Positions 1-8,842 of a stretch of DNA of 64,000 nucleotides are shown here, one piece after another. The stretch is from JAAYYM01 sp964483155 (GTDB lineage Bacteria; Bacillota; Clostridia; Lachnospirales; Lachnospiraceae), in NCBI GenBank assembly GCA_964483155.1, contig CAZAAC010000001.1:1-64000 (forward strand). The letters run 5' to 3'. Positions within the stretch are counted from its first letter, which is position 1, and each line of letters starts with the position of its first letter. The notes below the pieces were generated by a model. That model ran no database searches and was not told where the DNA came from. It was given only the letters and a program-made list of their open reading frames with translations. Made by a program: the position numbers and the translations under genes.

Positions 1-81
1 CAGATAAGGATATTTCTTATATTTAACACTTTTATCCATAATATGTGTGTATTAATTTCGAAATATTTAATAATTTTTATG

Positions 82-110
82 ATGACGATTATAATTTTGT
101 GTGTTATAAT
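82..110 (+). promoter_or_regulatory. Putative sigma-A promoter for the DUF3048 lipoprotein gene
   Basis: A perfect -10 hexamer TATAAT lies at 105-110. A weak -35 (ATGACG, 82-87) stands 17 bases upstream. The likely start codon of the downstream gene is at 166, which leaves a leader of about 50 bases. Only the -10 is convincing. Confidence 0.4.
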
Positions 111-165
111 CGTTCCCGAGACAATGATAGGCATTGTTTTTGACAGAAAGAGAGGAATTACAGCT

Positions 166-1269
166 ATGAAAAAGAGAAATCTATTGCTACTTGTTGCATT
201 AAGCGGCGTTATAATGTTAGCAGGTTGCGGTAAAGACAAGGTTGAGACACCTGAAAATGTTATTGCAGAACCCGTTATTGAAGTTGTTACCGCTGATCCC
301 GTATCAGATAATGTTGTTGTAGAAGAAGAATCACGTGAGGGCATGTATCGAAGTGAACTTACAAATGAATGGATTGATGAAGCCCTTCAGAAACAGAGAC
401 CTATCGCTGCTATGGTTGATAATGAAAAAACAGCATTGCCTCATTATGGATTATCTACGGCAGATGTTGTTTATGAAATCACAAACAGTACACAGAACGA
501 TGGTGTTACCCGCTTTATGGTTCTAGTAAAGGATTGGGGAAGTATTCAGCAGCTTGGTAGTATCAGAAGCGTTAGACCTACAAACCTTCAGTTAATTCCA
601 GAATGGAATGCTGTTGTTTGTCATGACGGTGGTCCTTTCTATATTGATGACTATTTGGCTAAAGATTATGTTGAAAATTTCAGTGGTACTTTCTCACGTG
701 TAGATAATGGTAAGTCGAGAGAGTTTACAGAATATATCCTTCCTGGAGATTTGGATAAAAACTTTAGCAATAAGGGATATGATATCGAATATAATGATTA
801 TTATCCAGGTCCTCATTATCAATTTGCTTCAGAAACTACGCCTGTTGATTTATCTTCTGATTCAGCAGCGAAGGCTTGTACACATATTGATATGCCTTAT
901 AAGCACAACAAACCTTATCTTGATTATAACGCAGAAGATGGTTTGTATTATTACTCTGAATATGGTGCAGCTCATGTTGATCCAGGCAACAATGATCAAC
1001 AGTTGGCATTCAAAAACCTTTTAATTCAGAATGCTCGTTATGTAGAGTTTGATGAACATGGTTATATGATGTTCCACTCTATCGATTTTGATCGCGAGGG
1101 ATACTACATCACTAATGGTAAAGCTGTTCCTATTACATGGTCAAAGGGTGAAGAGTTAGAAGTAACACATTACTACTATGAAGATGGAACTGAAGTTACA
1201 TTGAATACTGGTAAAACTTATGTCGCACTTGTTCCTGATGACATTTGGAGTGATTTAGTAATCGAATAG
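166..1269 (+). CDS. DUF3048 domain lipoprotein (YerB-like)
   Basis: The frame is open from 43, but the start at 166 is chosen. It has AGAGGA at 151-156 as ribosome binding site, and it puts a lipoprotein signal peptide at the N-terminus: MKKR, a hydrophobic stretch, then the lipobox LAGC with its lipidated Cys near residue 20. The remaining 340 or so residues match my recollection of the DUF3048 family, whose Bacillus subtilis member is YerB. An N-terminal block (residues about 65-200, with RPIAAMVDNEK and GSIRSVRP) is followed by a C-terminal block with a Tyr-rich tail. The predicted place is the outer face of the cytoplasmic membrane. The function of the family is unknown. The gene stands alone and ends at a strong bidirectional terminator. 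Confidence 0.85.
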   Translation: MKKRNLLLLVALSGVIMLAGCGKDKVETPENVIAEPVIEVVTADPVSDNVVVEEESREGMYRSELTNEWIDEALQKQRPIAAMVDNEKTALPHYGLSTADVVYEITNSTQNDGVTRFMVLVKDWGSIQQLGSIRSVRPTNLQLIPEWNAVVCHDGGPFYIDDYLAKDYVENFSGTFSRVDNGKSREFTEYILPGDLDKNFSNKGYDIEYNDYYPGPHYQFASETTPVDLSSDSAAKACTHIDMPYKHNKPYLDYNAEDGLYYYSEYGAAHVDPGNNDQQLAFKNLLIQNARYVEFDEHGYMMFHSIDFDREGYYITNGKAVPITWSKGEELEVTHYYYEDGTEVTLNTGKTYVALVPDDIWSDLVIE

Positions 1270-1296
1270 ATATCACGTTCACCCTCTGGGTTTATT

Positions 1297-1340
1297 AAAA
1301 AAAGGATTGTACCTGCATTTTGCAGATACAATCCTTTTCT
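1297..1340. terminator. Bidirectional Rho-independent terminator
   Basis: An inverted repeat with arms 1300-1311 and 1327-1338 (AAAAGGATTGTA / TACAATCCTTTT) and an inner CTGCA/TGCAG pair gives a long hairpin. It is flanked by A-rich sequence on the left and T-rich sequence on the right. It lies between two convergent genes and can serve both. Confidence 0.85.
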
Positions 1341-1353
1341 ATTTATAAAAACG

Positions 1354-2598
1354 CTATGTCAAAATTCCTCTGAATGCCTCTAATAGAAGAGACATGTCGG
1401 GCGCAATAGAAATGGGAGCACCCGTTGCCTTAATAGCATTTGCTGTATCCTTGAGTCCATTGCCCGTAACGATACTTACAACAGATGCATTTTTTGAGAT
1501 GAGCCCCTGTTCAACAGCTTTCTTTATACCTGCGGTACCGGTCGCACCAGCAGGCTCAGCGAACACACCACTCGTTGCCCCGAGTTGTTTCATGGCAGAT
1601 AATATTTCCTCATCAGAAACATTTACAACCACTCCATGTGACTCACGAATTGCATGCAACGCCTTATCTGGATTACGTGGCACACCCACTGCAATGCTGT
1701 CTGCAATAGTGTTTTCCTCCATTGGATACCAATCTTTTCCCTCCGCTATTGCACGGTTTAAGGGGCAACACCCTTCAGCCTGTACGCTAATCAGACGTGG
1801 GAGTCTATCGATAAGCCCTACGGCATACAAATCCTTAAATCCTTTCCATACACCACCAATTGTACAGCCATCACCTACAGAAACTGCTACATAATCTGTC
1901 ATTTTCCAATTAAGCTGCTCTGCGATCTCAAGTGCTACTGTCTTCTTTCCTTCCAGAAGATAAGGATTAATGGCCGCATTTCTATTATACCATCCCCACC
2001 TGTCTATTGCTTCTGCCGACAATCGAAACGTATCCTCATAGGAGCCCTTTACGCTTATGACATTCGCCCCAAACATCATGAGCTGTGAAACTTTGCCTTT
2101 TGGCGCACGTTCCGGTACAAAAATGTATGTAGTAAATCCAGCAGTAGCCGCATTGCCAGCTAGTGAAGAAGCCGCATTACCTGTGGAGGAGCAGGCAATC
2201 GTATCCGCCCCTGCTTCCTCAGCCTTAACAACTGCCATTGCTGATGCTCTGTCTTTTAAACTTGCTGTTGGATTTATACCATCATCCTTAATATACAGCT
2301 TTGCAATTCCAAGTTCTTGCGCTAAGTGGGTAGCCTCGTAAAATGGTGACCAGCCTACACGCAGTTTAGGAACTTTGCTGTTGCCTGCAATCGGAAGAAA
2401 CTCTCGATATCTCCACATCGTATTATCTCTTCTATCTGAAAAGACAGATGGACTGACTTGTTTTTTAATATAATCATAATTATATTTTATATCTAATATC
2501 CCACCACATTTTTTACATGTCGTAATTTGAGGTATGGCTTCATGTTCTGCACCACACGATACACAAACTGCTGAAATTACGTTTTCCATACGCTTCAT
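1354..2598 (-). CDS. Threonine synthase-family PLP enzyme with N-terminal zinc ribbon
   Basis: A 414-residue fold-type II PLP enzyme. A CxxC...CxxC zinc ribbon (CVSCG, CKKCG) occupies residues about 12-33. The PLP lysine lies in NPTASLKDRAS near residue 110, and a phosphate-binding STGNAASS follows. Classical threonine synthases have NPTGSFKDRG, so this is a divergent subfamily. The start codon overlaps the stop of the upstream PLP enzyme gene by four bases, so the two are probably translationally coupled. A second in-frame ATG at 2589 is an alternative start. The location beside ygeY/ygeW/carbamate kinase suggests catabolism of an amino-acid product of purine breakdown (for example beta-elimination releasing ammonia) rather than threonine synthesis. 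That role is inference; no hom or thrB gene is nearby. Confidence 0.8.
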   Translation of the reverse strand: MKRMENVISAVCVSCGAEHEAIPQITTCKKCGGILDIKYNYDYIKKQVSPSVFSDRRDNTMWRYREFLPIAGNSKVPKLRVGWSPFYEATHLAQELGIAKLYIKDDGINPTASLKDRASAMAVVKAEEAGADTIACSSTGNAASSLAGNAATAGFTTYIFVPERAPKGKVSQLMMFGANVISVKGSYEDTFRLSAEAIDRWGWYNRNAAINPYLLEGKKTVALEIAEQLNWKMTDYVAVSVGDGCTIGGVWKGFKDLYAVGLIDRLPRLISVQAEGCCPLNRAIAEGKDWYPMEENTIADSIAVGVPRNPDKALHAIRESHGVVVNVSDEEILSAMKQLGATSGVFAEPAGATGTAGIKKAVEQGLISKNASVVSIVTGNGLKDTANAIKATGAPISIAPDMSLLLEAFRGILT

Positions 2599-4064
2599 CC
2601 CATCAACCCAGTTCTTTCATTAAATTCATCAATCAATGCATCAATTGCATCTGCCTGCCTGCGTACAGAACCAAATGTACCTTCTTCATCGTGCCAAAGT
2701 GCATTTAGCTCCTCGACATTTCTGCCTTGCTGCTCAACCCATGTATAATACTTCAGATTATGAATTCTCTTACGTGCTTCATAGGTAAGCTCTTCTGTGT
2801 AATCAGTTTTGATAGAAGCGATATGTTTTGCATAATCTACAGCTGCCATAGTACTCGTATATTCACCGTCCTGCTCTTGCAATTCTTTGATTCTTGAGGC
2901 ATACATTTCGGATGAATCTGTCATGACTGTCGCAATCACATCACGCTCTGTCAACTCGTAATATTTTGCCATCTTAATTGCACACAACATATTTGCTATA
3001 CCTGAAATTCCAAAATATCCAAGCAATTCCACAAATTCTGGTGCAACTTTCATTTCTTTCACCAGATATTCACGTCCCAAAGGTTCATTGAAAAAGCGAA
3101 GTAATCGCTGGCTGTCTTCATCATCAATATCAATTACCATGTCCGTATTTCTAATGTTATGAATCCAAGGCACATGCTTATCACCGATTCCCTCAATACG
3201 ATGTCCTCCAAACCCATTATTGAGCAAAGTAGGACACTGTAGAGCTTCTCCCACGCCTAACTTTGAATTAGGATACTTTTCCTTTAAATAATCACCAGAA
3301 GCCATTGTCCCTGCTGAGCCAGAGGTAAATACAGCTCCAGCAAATCGATCACCTGGCTGTCTCATTTCTTCAAACGCATCCGCAATAGCACTTCCCGTTA
3401 CATTATAATGCCATAGATAGTTTCCCATTTCCTCAAATTGATTAAAGATTAATACGTCTTCTCTCGTATTTTTTAATTCCCACGTTTTATCAAATATTTC
3501 TTTTACGTTACTTTCGCATCCTGGTGTTGCAATGACTTCACCAGCTATGCTGTTTAGCCATTCAAAACGTTCACGACTCATTTCAGCAGGCAAAATGGCG
3601 ATAGAATCCGTTGCCAGCAATTTTGAATTGAATGCACCTCCACGGCAATAATTACCCGTAGAAGGCCAGACTGCTTTATGATATGTAGCATCAAATTGCC
3701 CCGTAATCAGTCTTGGCACAAGACAGCCAAATGCCGCGCCTACCTTGTGACAACCCGTTGGAAACCATTTTCCAACCATACAAACAATTTTAGCTTTTAC
3801 ACCCGTCAGTTCTGATGGCAGAACAATATAATTACTGTTCCCGAAAAGTCCTCCTTTCTCCTTCTGCTCATTTTTCCATGTAATTCTGAACAGATTGAGA
3901 GGATTCACATCCCAAAGACCAACATTTTTTAGTTGCTCCTTTATATTTTCTGGAATTTTGTCTGGGTTTTTCATTTGCGCAATCGTTGGAATAATAATAT
4001 TATTCTCTTTTGCTTTTCGAATATTATTTTCAAGCGCCTGCTCGTTTTTGGTTAAATCAATCAT
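2595..4064 (-). CDS. Fold-type II PLP-dependent enzyme ('subunit beta'-type, lyase-like)
   Basis: The protein has 489 residues. The frame is open to 4127, but the ATG at 4064 is chosen because GGAGGTG sits seven bases before it. The PLP-binding lysine appears to be in PTGCHKVGAAFG near residue 110. A glycine-rich TSGSAGTMASGDYL and a TDSSEMY segment near the C-terminal third fit a cysteine synthase/tryptophan synthase beta fold. It is about 90 residues longer than diaminopropionate ammonia-lyase (YgeX) and does not look like it, although it occupies the place YgeX has beside ygeY and ygeW in other bacteria. It may replace YgeX in removing amino groups from the purine-derived product. The exact reaction is unknown. 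It is the first gene of a two-gene leftward operon, divergent from the PAS/HTH regulator. Confidence 0.75.
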   Translation of the reverse strand: MIDLTKNEQALENNIRKAKENNIIIPTIAQMKNPDKIPENIKEQLKNVGLWDVNPLNLFRITWKNEQKEKGGLFGNSNYIVLPSELTGVKAKIVCMVGKWFPTGCHKVGAAFGCLVPRLITGQFDATYHKAVWPSTGNYCRGGAFNSKLLATDSIAILPAEMSRERFEWLNSIAGEVIATPGCESNVKEIFDKTWELKNTREDVLIFNQFEEMGNYLWHYNVTGSAIADAFEEMRQPGDRFAGAVFTSGSAGTMASGDYLKEKYPNSKLGVGEALQCPTLLNNGFGGHRIEGIGDKHVPWIHNIRNTDMVIDIDDEDSQRLLRFFNEPLGREYLVKEMKVAPEFVELLGYFGISGIANMLCAIKMAKYYELTERDVIATVMTDSSEMYASRIKELQEQDGEYTSTMAAVDYAKHIASIKTDYTEELTYEARKRIHNLKYYTWVEQQGRNVEELNALWHDEEGTFGSVRRQADAIDALIDEFNERTGLMG

Positions 4065-4203
4065 TTTGCACCTCCATGGCTCTTTCATTATATTAATATA
4101 CATTTCTCTGGTAATTATTATGTTCATTTTATCACCCTGCTATGTAAAAAGCAATCAAATGCATCAAAAATTTTTTTTAGCCTAATTTTTTTTGTGATTT
4201 TTC

Positions 4204-4231
4204 TTGCATTTCGCTCTTTCTGTGTTATGAT
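4204..4231 (+). promoter_or_regulatory. Putative promoter of the PAS/HTH regulator gene
   Basis: TTGCAT (4204-4209) and TATGAT (4226-4231) are 16 bases apart. They precede a strong AAAGGAGG ribosome binding site and the ATG at 4279. The 214-base gap separates two divergent units, so operators for both are expected here. It holds long A/T runs (around 4167-4195). Confidence 0.5.
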
Positions 4232-4278
4232 AAATTTAAGATATCATTTATGAAAGATTAACAAAGGAGGATTTTGTC

Positions 4279-4920
4279 ATGGATATTTCTACATTGACAA
4301 TATTAAAGCAATTAGCCATCGGATTGGCTGCACAGTTTGGTAATAACTGTGAAGTTCTTGTACATGATCTTTCTGAAGAAACCATTGATCATTCTATTGT
4401 ACATATTGAAAATGGACATGTAACAAACAGACAGATTGGTAGTGGACCATCACCTATTGTACTTGATACAATTATTCATCATACTAAGAATTTAGAGGAT
4501 CGACTAGCTTATCTGACACAGACAGATAATGGTCGTATCCTAAAATCAAGTACTTTATTCATCAAGGATGAAACTGGAATACCACGCTATATACTCTCCA
4601 TCAATTTTGATATCACGAATCTTCTTGCAATCGACAATTCTCTTTCTTCTCTAATTTCATGTGCAGAGGATAAGGATGATAAGAAATCGCCAGAAAGAAT
4701 CACACGGGATGTAAATGAACTTTTGGATGAATTAATACAGCAGTCAGTCTCTCTGATTGGTGTACCTGCTCCCTTGATGTCAAGGGAAGATAAGATAAGA
4801 GCAATCAATTTTTTAAATGATGCTGGTGCCTTTTTGATTACAAAATCAGGTGATAAAGTATCGCGGTATTTTGGTATATCTAAATATACATTATATAGTT
4901 ATGTCAATATTAACAAGTAA
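4279..4920 (+). CDS. YheO-like PAS domain / helix-turn-helix transcriptional regulator
   Basis: A 213-residue protein of the YheO type. The N-terminal domain (residues about 5-115, with the NCEVLVHDL and GRILKSSTLFIKD segments) matches the YheO-like PAS fold. The C-terminal 60 residues (MSREDKIRAINFLNDAGAFLITKSGDKVSRYFGISKYTLYSYV, given here only as a region ending at residue 210) form a helix-turn-helix in which VSRYFGISKYTLYSY is the likely recognition part. The start at 4279 has AAAGGAGG nine bases upstream. It sits first in the rightward unit with ygeY, ygeW and carbamate kinase, and divergent from the PLP enzymes, so it probably senses a purine-pathway intermediate and controls both. The ligand is unknown. 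Confidence 0.85.
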   Translation: MDISTLTILKQLAIGLAAQFGNNCEVLVHDLSEETIDHSIVHIENGHVTNRQIGSGPSPIVLDTIIHHTKNLEDRLAYLTQTDNGRILKSSTLFIKDETGIPRYILSINFDITNLLAIDNSLSSLISCAEDKDDKKSPERITRDVNELLDELIQQSVSLIGVPAPLMSREDKIRAINFLNDAGAFLITKSGDKVSRYFGISKYTLYSYVNINK

Positions 4921-4962
4921 CATTGATGCATCATTTCAGAACATTGCATGAGGAGGAGAAAC

Positions 4963-6156
4963 ATGGAATTTTTAAAAATCAAGTCAGCCGCAGAAGGATA
5001 TGAAAAAGATATGACCACATTTCTAAGAGAACTGGTCAAAATTCCTGGTGAGAGCTGTAACGAAAGAGGTCATATTCACAGAATCGCAGAAGAAATGAAG
5101 AAAGTAGAATTTGACAAGGTGGAGATTGACCCTATGGGCAATATCCTCGGCTATATGGGAACGGGACCTATCCTGATTGCCTATGATGCCCATATTGATA
5201 ATGTAGGTATTGGCAATCTTTCTAATTGGGAATTTGACCCTTATGAAGGATATGAAACAGAAACAGAGATTGGTGGGCGAGGCACCTCCGATCAACTCGG
5301 GGGAATTGTGTCTGCTGTATATGGTGCGCGAATCATGAAAGATCTAGGCCTTCTTTCAGACAAGTACACTGTTTTGGTAACTGGAACCGTTCAGGAAGAA
5401 GACTGTGATGGTCTTTGTTGGCAGTACATCATAAATGAGGATAAGGTTAAACCTGATTTTGTCGTTATTACAGAGCCAACTGATGGGAATATATATCGTG
5501 GACAGCGTGGCCGTATGGAAATCAGGGTTGAAGTGCAAGGCATTTCCTGCCACGGATCTGCGCCAGAGCGTGGTGATAATGCCATTTACAAAATGGCTGA
5601 CATCCTGCAGGAAATACGTGCTTTAAATGATAAGTTACTTGATAACGATTTCCTTGGCAAAGGAACGCTTGCGGCATCTGAAATATTTTTTACTTCCCCC
5701 AGCCGCTGTGCTGTTGCCGATATGTGTGCCATCTCCATAGACCGTCGTCTGACCGACGGAGAAACGTACCAATCTGCATTGCAGGAAATCAGTGATCTAC
5801 CAACTGTCAAAAAATACAATGCAACAGTTTCTATGTACTCCTATGACAAGCCAAGCTATACTGGTCTGGTTTATCCTACGGAATGCTATTTCCCGACCTG
5901 GGTAATACCAGCAGAGCACCCCGCTACACTAGCTATCGCAGAGGCTTATAAAGGTATGTATGGTGAACCTCTTATTGACAAGTGGACATTTTCAACAAAT
6001 GGCGTTTCTATCATGGGACGTTATGGAATCCCCTGCATTGGTTTTGGTCCTGGTAAAGAAGCGCAGGCACATGCTCCAAATGAGCGGACCTGGAAAGCGG
6101 ACCTCGTTAAATGTGCTGCAGTTTATGCTGCACTACCTTCAATCTACTGCAAATAA
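4963..6156 (+). CDS. ygeY: YgeY family selenium metabolism-linked hydrolase (M20 peptidase family)
   Basis: A 397-residue zinc-dependent M20/ArgE-type hydrolase. Visible metal-site motifs are DAHIDNVG (His/Asp ligands), RGTSDQLGG (bridging Asp), QEEDCDG (catalytic Glu-Glu) and EPTDGNIYRGQRGR, with a late His in AQAHAPNE. An ATG at 4948 is in frame, but the one at 4963 has AGGAGGAG at an ideal distance and matches the family N-terminus. YgeY is a known companion of YgeW, carbamate kinase and selenium-dependent molybdenum hydroxylases. It is expected to hydrolyse an amide or carbamoyl-type bond in an intermediate of purine ring degradation. The exact substrate cannot be read from the sequence. 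It lies 42 bases after the regulator gene and 20 bases before ygeW. Confidence 0.9.
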   Translation: MEFLKIKSAAEGYEKDMTTFLRELVKIPGESCNERGHIHRIAEEMKKVEFDKVEIDPMGNILGYMGTGPILIAYDAHIDNVGIGNLSNWEFDPYEGYETETEIGGRGTSDQLGGIVSAVYGARIMKDLGLLSDKYTVLVTGTVQEEDCDGLCWQYIINEDKVKPDFVVITEPTDGNIYRGQRGRMEIRVEVQGISCHGSAPERGDNAIYKMADILQEIRALNDKLLDNDFLGKGTLAASEIFFTSPSRCAVADMCAISIDRRLTDGETYQSALQEISDLPTVKKYNATVSMYSYDKPSYTGLVYPTECYFPTWVIPAEHPATLAIAEAYKGMYGEPLIDKWTFSTNGVSIMGRYGIPCIGFGPGKEAQAHAPNERTWKADLVKCAAVYAALPSIYCK

Positions 6157-6176
6157 AACAAAAGGAGTATTTTATT

Positions 6177-7367
6177 ATGGAGACATTGCAAAAATATATA
6201 GATAAATTGAATCGCCTTAATTTTAAGGAAATGTACGAAAATGATTTCTTTCTCACATGGGAAAAGACTGATGATGAAATTGAGGCTGTTTTTACAGTCG
6301 CAGATGCACTACGATACATGAGAAAAAATAATATTTCTACAAAAGTATTTGAAAGCGGACTTGGAATATCTATATTTAGGGATAATTCTACAAGAACAAG
6401 GTTTTCATTTGCTTCTGCCTGCAATTTGCTCGGGTTGGAGGTGCAGGATCTTGATGAAGGAAAATCTCAGATTGCGCATGGAGAAACCGTTCGTGAGACA
6501 GCAAACATGATTTCATTTATGGCCGATGTCATTGGCATCAGAGATGACATGTACATTGGCAAGGGAAATGCTTATATGCATGAGGTTTCTGAATCTGTTC
6601 GCGAAGGCTTTGAACATAGCATTTTAGAGCAGATTCCGACACTTGTTAATCTGCAATGTGACATTGACCATCCAACGCAGTGCATGGCAGATATGCTACA
6701 TATCATTCATGAGTTTGGTGGTGTTGAAAACCTAAAAGGTAAAAAAATCGCAATGTCATGGGCTTATTCTCCCTCTTATGGGAAACCTTTATCTGTGCCA
6801 CAGGGCGTAATCGGTCTGATGACTCGCTTTGGAATGGATGTTGTGCTGGCACATCCTGAAGGATATGAAATTATGCCTGCATGCGAAGCTGTTGCTCAAA
6901 AAAATGCTGCAGCTACAGGTGGCTCCTTTACTAAGACCAATAATATGGCAGAGGCTTTTAAAGATGCTGATATTGTATATCCAAAAAGCTGGGCTCCATT
7001 CGGCGCTATGGAAAAACGAACTGACTTATATGGAAAAGGTGATTTTGAAGGAATCAATGTTCTAGAAAAAGAGTTACTTGCGCAAAATGCAGAGCACAAG
7101 GATTGGACTTGCTCAGAAGAATTGATGAAAACAACAAAAGACGGTAGTGCACTTTATCTTCATTGCTTACCTGCTGATATCTCTGGTATCAGCTGTACGG
7201 AAGGAGAAGTGGATGCTTCTGTATTTAATCACTACCGAACACCTCTTTATAAACAAGCAAGTTTTAAACCATATATCATTGCTTCCATGATTTTCCTTGC
7301 AAAATTTAAAGATCCCGCAGCTTTGATTAAAGACCTTGCGACAAAAGCATCACCTAGAAAAATGTAG
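6177..7367 (+). CDS. ygeW: YgeW, knotted carbamoyltransferase
   Basis: A 396-residue transcarbamylase. The carbamoyl-phosphate loop STRTR is at residues 71-75, followed by HPTQ (DHPTQCMAD) and the C-terminal HCLPA typical of the ornithine/aspartate transcarbamylase fold. Its length, about 80 residues above ordinary OTCase, and its partners mark it as YgeW. The start at 6177 (AAAGGAG at 6160-6166) is preferred over the open frame beginning at 6111 inside ygeY. In a catabolic operon with carbamate kinase it most likely works in the phosphorolytic direction, giving carbamoyl phosphate from a carbamoylated purine-breakdown product. The acceptor amine is unknown. Confidence 0.9.
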   Translation: METLQKYIDKLNRLNFKEMYENDFFLTWEKTDDEIEAVFTVADALRYMRKNNISTKVFESGLGISIFRDNSTRTRFSFASACNLLGLEVQDLDEGKSQIAHGETVRETANMISFMADVIGIRDDMYIGKGNAYMHEVSESVREGFEHSILEQIPTLVNLQCDIDHPTQCMADMLHIIHEFGGVENLKGKKIAMSWAYSPSYGKPLSVPQGVIGLMTRFGMDVVLAHPEGYEIMPACEAVAQKNAAATGGSFTKTNNMAEAFKDADIVYPKSWAPFGAMEKRTDLYGKGDFEGINVLEKELLAQNAEHKDWTCSEELMKTTKDGSALYLHCLPADISGISCTEGEVDASVFNHYRTPLYKQASFKPYIIASMIFLAKFKDPAALIKDLATKASPRKM

Positions 7368-7395
7368 TTAGACCACTTTACGAAAGGGGTAGAAG

Positions 7396-8352
7396 ATGGA
7401 AATGCTCAATACAACCATGAAAAAACGTATTGTTATCGCGCTCGGCGGTAATGCTCTCGGTAATACTTTACCAGAGCAGATGAAGGCTGTAAAAATCACC
7501 TCCAAATCTATCGTTGATTTAATTGAAGAAGGACATGAGGTGATTATCTCACATGGAAATGGTCCACAGGTTGGTATGATTAATAATGCCATGGCTGCGC
7601 TTTCACGTGAAGATGCAAATCAACCAAATACTCCCCTTTCCGTATGTGTTGCTATGAGTCAGGCATATATCGGATATGATTTACAGAATGCTCTTCGTGA
7701 GGAACTAAGAAATCGTGGTTTACACATACCTGTCACAACTATGATTACACAAGTACGTGTAGACGAAAACGACCCTGCCTTTGCGTGCCCAAATAAACCT
7801 ATTGGTCATTTTATGAGTAAAGAGCAAGCCGAAAGCGCAGCCCTGAAATATGGTCATATTGTTGCTGAAGATGCTGGTCGCGGTTATCGACGTATGGTTC
7901 CTTCCCCTAAGCCAAAAGAAATCGTGGAAATTGAATCCATTCGTACACTTGTAAATGCTGGAGATATAGTCATCGCAGTAGGAGGCGGTGGCATACCTGT
8001 TGTATTACGTGAAAATCACTTAAAAGGGATTAGTGCGGTTATTGACAAGGATTTTGCCAGTAGCAAATTAGCGCAGGATCTAAATGCTGACTTGTTAATT
8101 ATTTTAACAGCAGTTGAAAAGGTCGCTGTCCATTTTAACACACCAGAACAGAAGTGGCTTTCTCATATCACTGTAGACGAGGCACAAAATTATATAGACC
8201 AAGGGCAATTTGCGCCCGGATCTATGCTTCCGAAAATGGAAGCTGCAATAGAATTTGCTGCTTCAAAAAAAGGACGTGCCGCTCTTATCACGCTTCTTGA
8301 AAAAGCCAAGGAGGGAATTAACGGCACGACCGGTACATGGATTACAAAATAG
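7396..8352 (+). CDS. arcC: Carbamate kinase
   Basis: A 318-residue amino-acid-kinase-fold enzyme with the carbamate kinase signatures ALGGNALG near the N-terminus, SHGNGPQVG, VGGGGIPVV and the ADP-site Asp in VIDKDFASS. It converts carbamoyl phosphate plus ADP to ATP, ammonia and CO2. AAAGGGG lies eight bases before the ATG at 7396, and an internal ATG at 7417 is closer to the usual family start. As last gene of the ygeY-ygeW unit it would recover ATP from the carbamoyl phosphate made by YgeW. It ends four bases before the stop of the convergent xdhC, with no clear terminator between. Confidence 0.93.
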   Translation: MEMLNTTMKKRIVIALGGNALGNTLPEQMKAVKITSKSIVDLIEEGHEVIISHGNGPQVGMINNAMAALSREDANQPNTPLSVCVAMSQAYIGYDLQNALREELRNRGLHIPVTTMITQVRVDENDPAFACPNKPIGHFMSKEQAESAALKYGHIVAEDAGRGYRRMVPSPKPKEIVEIESIRTLVNAGDIVIAVGGGGIPVVLRENHLKGISAVIDKDFASSKLAQDLNADLLIILTAVEKVAVHFNTPEQKWLSHITVDEAQNYIDQGQFAPGSMLPKMEAAIEFAASKKGRAALITLLEKAKEGINGTTGTWITK

Positions 8353-8356
8353 CATT

Positions 8357-8842
8357 TTATTTATTTAGTGCTCGATAAGTCTCTTCAACTACTCTTTCCA
8401 TGGCATTCAATATGTTTTCATAACCTGTACATCTGCATAAATGGCCAGATATCAGTTTGCGTAGTTCCTCTCTGTTATACTGCTTACCTGTTCCTACAAT
8501 TTCCACTGCAGTCATAATCAGTCCTGGTGTGCAGAAACCACACTGCACGGCCGCTTCTTCAATAAAGGCCTGTTGAACTGGATTTAACTCCCCATTTGGT
8601 CCCTGCAGTCCTTCTACTGTAAGAATTCTTTTTCCTTCTGCCCATGACGCCATGTAAATGCAGGAATCAATCGCTTCACCATTTAAAAGCACTGTACATG
8701 CCCCACATTCCCCGACTTCACATCCCTTTTTCACACTTGTCAATCCCAGTTTATTGCGAAGCATATCCAGGAGTGATTCTCGCTCATCTATATCTACTTC
8801 CACTTCTTTGTCATTTACAATCAGCTTTATATACTTACGCAT
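8357..8842 (-). CDS. xdhC: Xanthine dehydrogenase iron-sulfur subunit
   Basis: A 161-residue two-[2Fe-2S] protein. The plant-ferredoxin-type cluster ligands are Cys41, 46, 49 and 61 (CEVGECGACT). The second, four-helix domain has Cys101, 104, 136 and 138 (CGFC and CRC). It passes electrons from the molybdenum subunit to the FAD subunit. GGAGGG stands seven bases before the ATG. Its start overlaps the end of xdhB by eight bases. It is the last gene of the desulfurase-guaD-xdhABC operon. Confidence 0.93.
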   Translation of the reverse strand: MRKYIKLIVNDKEVEVDIDERESLLDMLRNKLGLTSVKKGCEVGECGACTVLLNGEAIDSCIYMASWAEGKRILTVEGLQGPNGELNPVQQAFIEEAAVQCGFCTPGLIMTAVEIVGTGKQYNREELRKLISGHLCRCTGYENILNAMERVVEETYRALNK

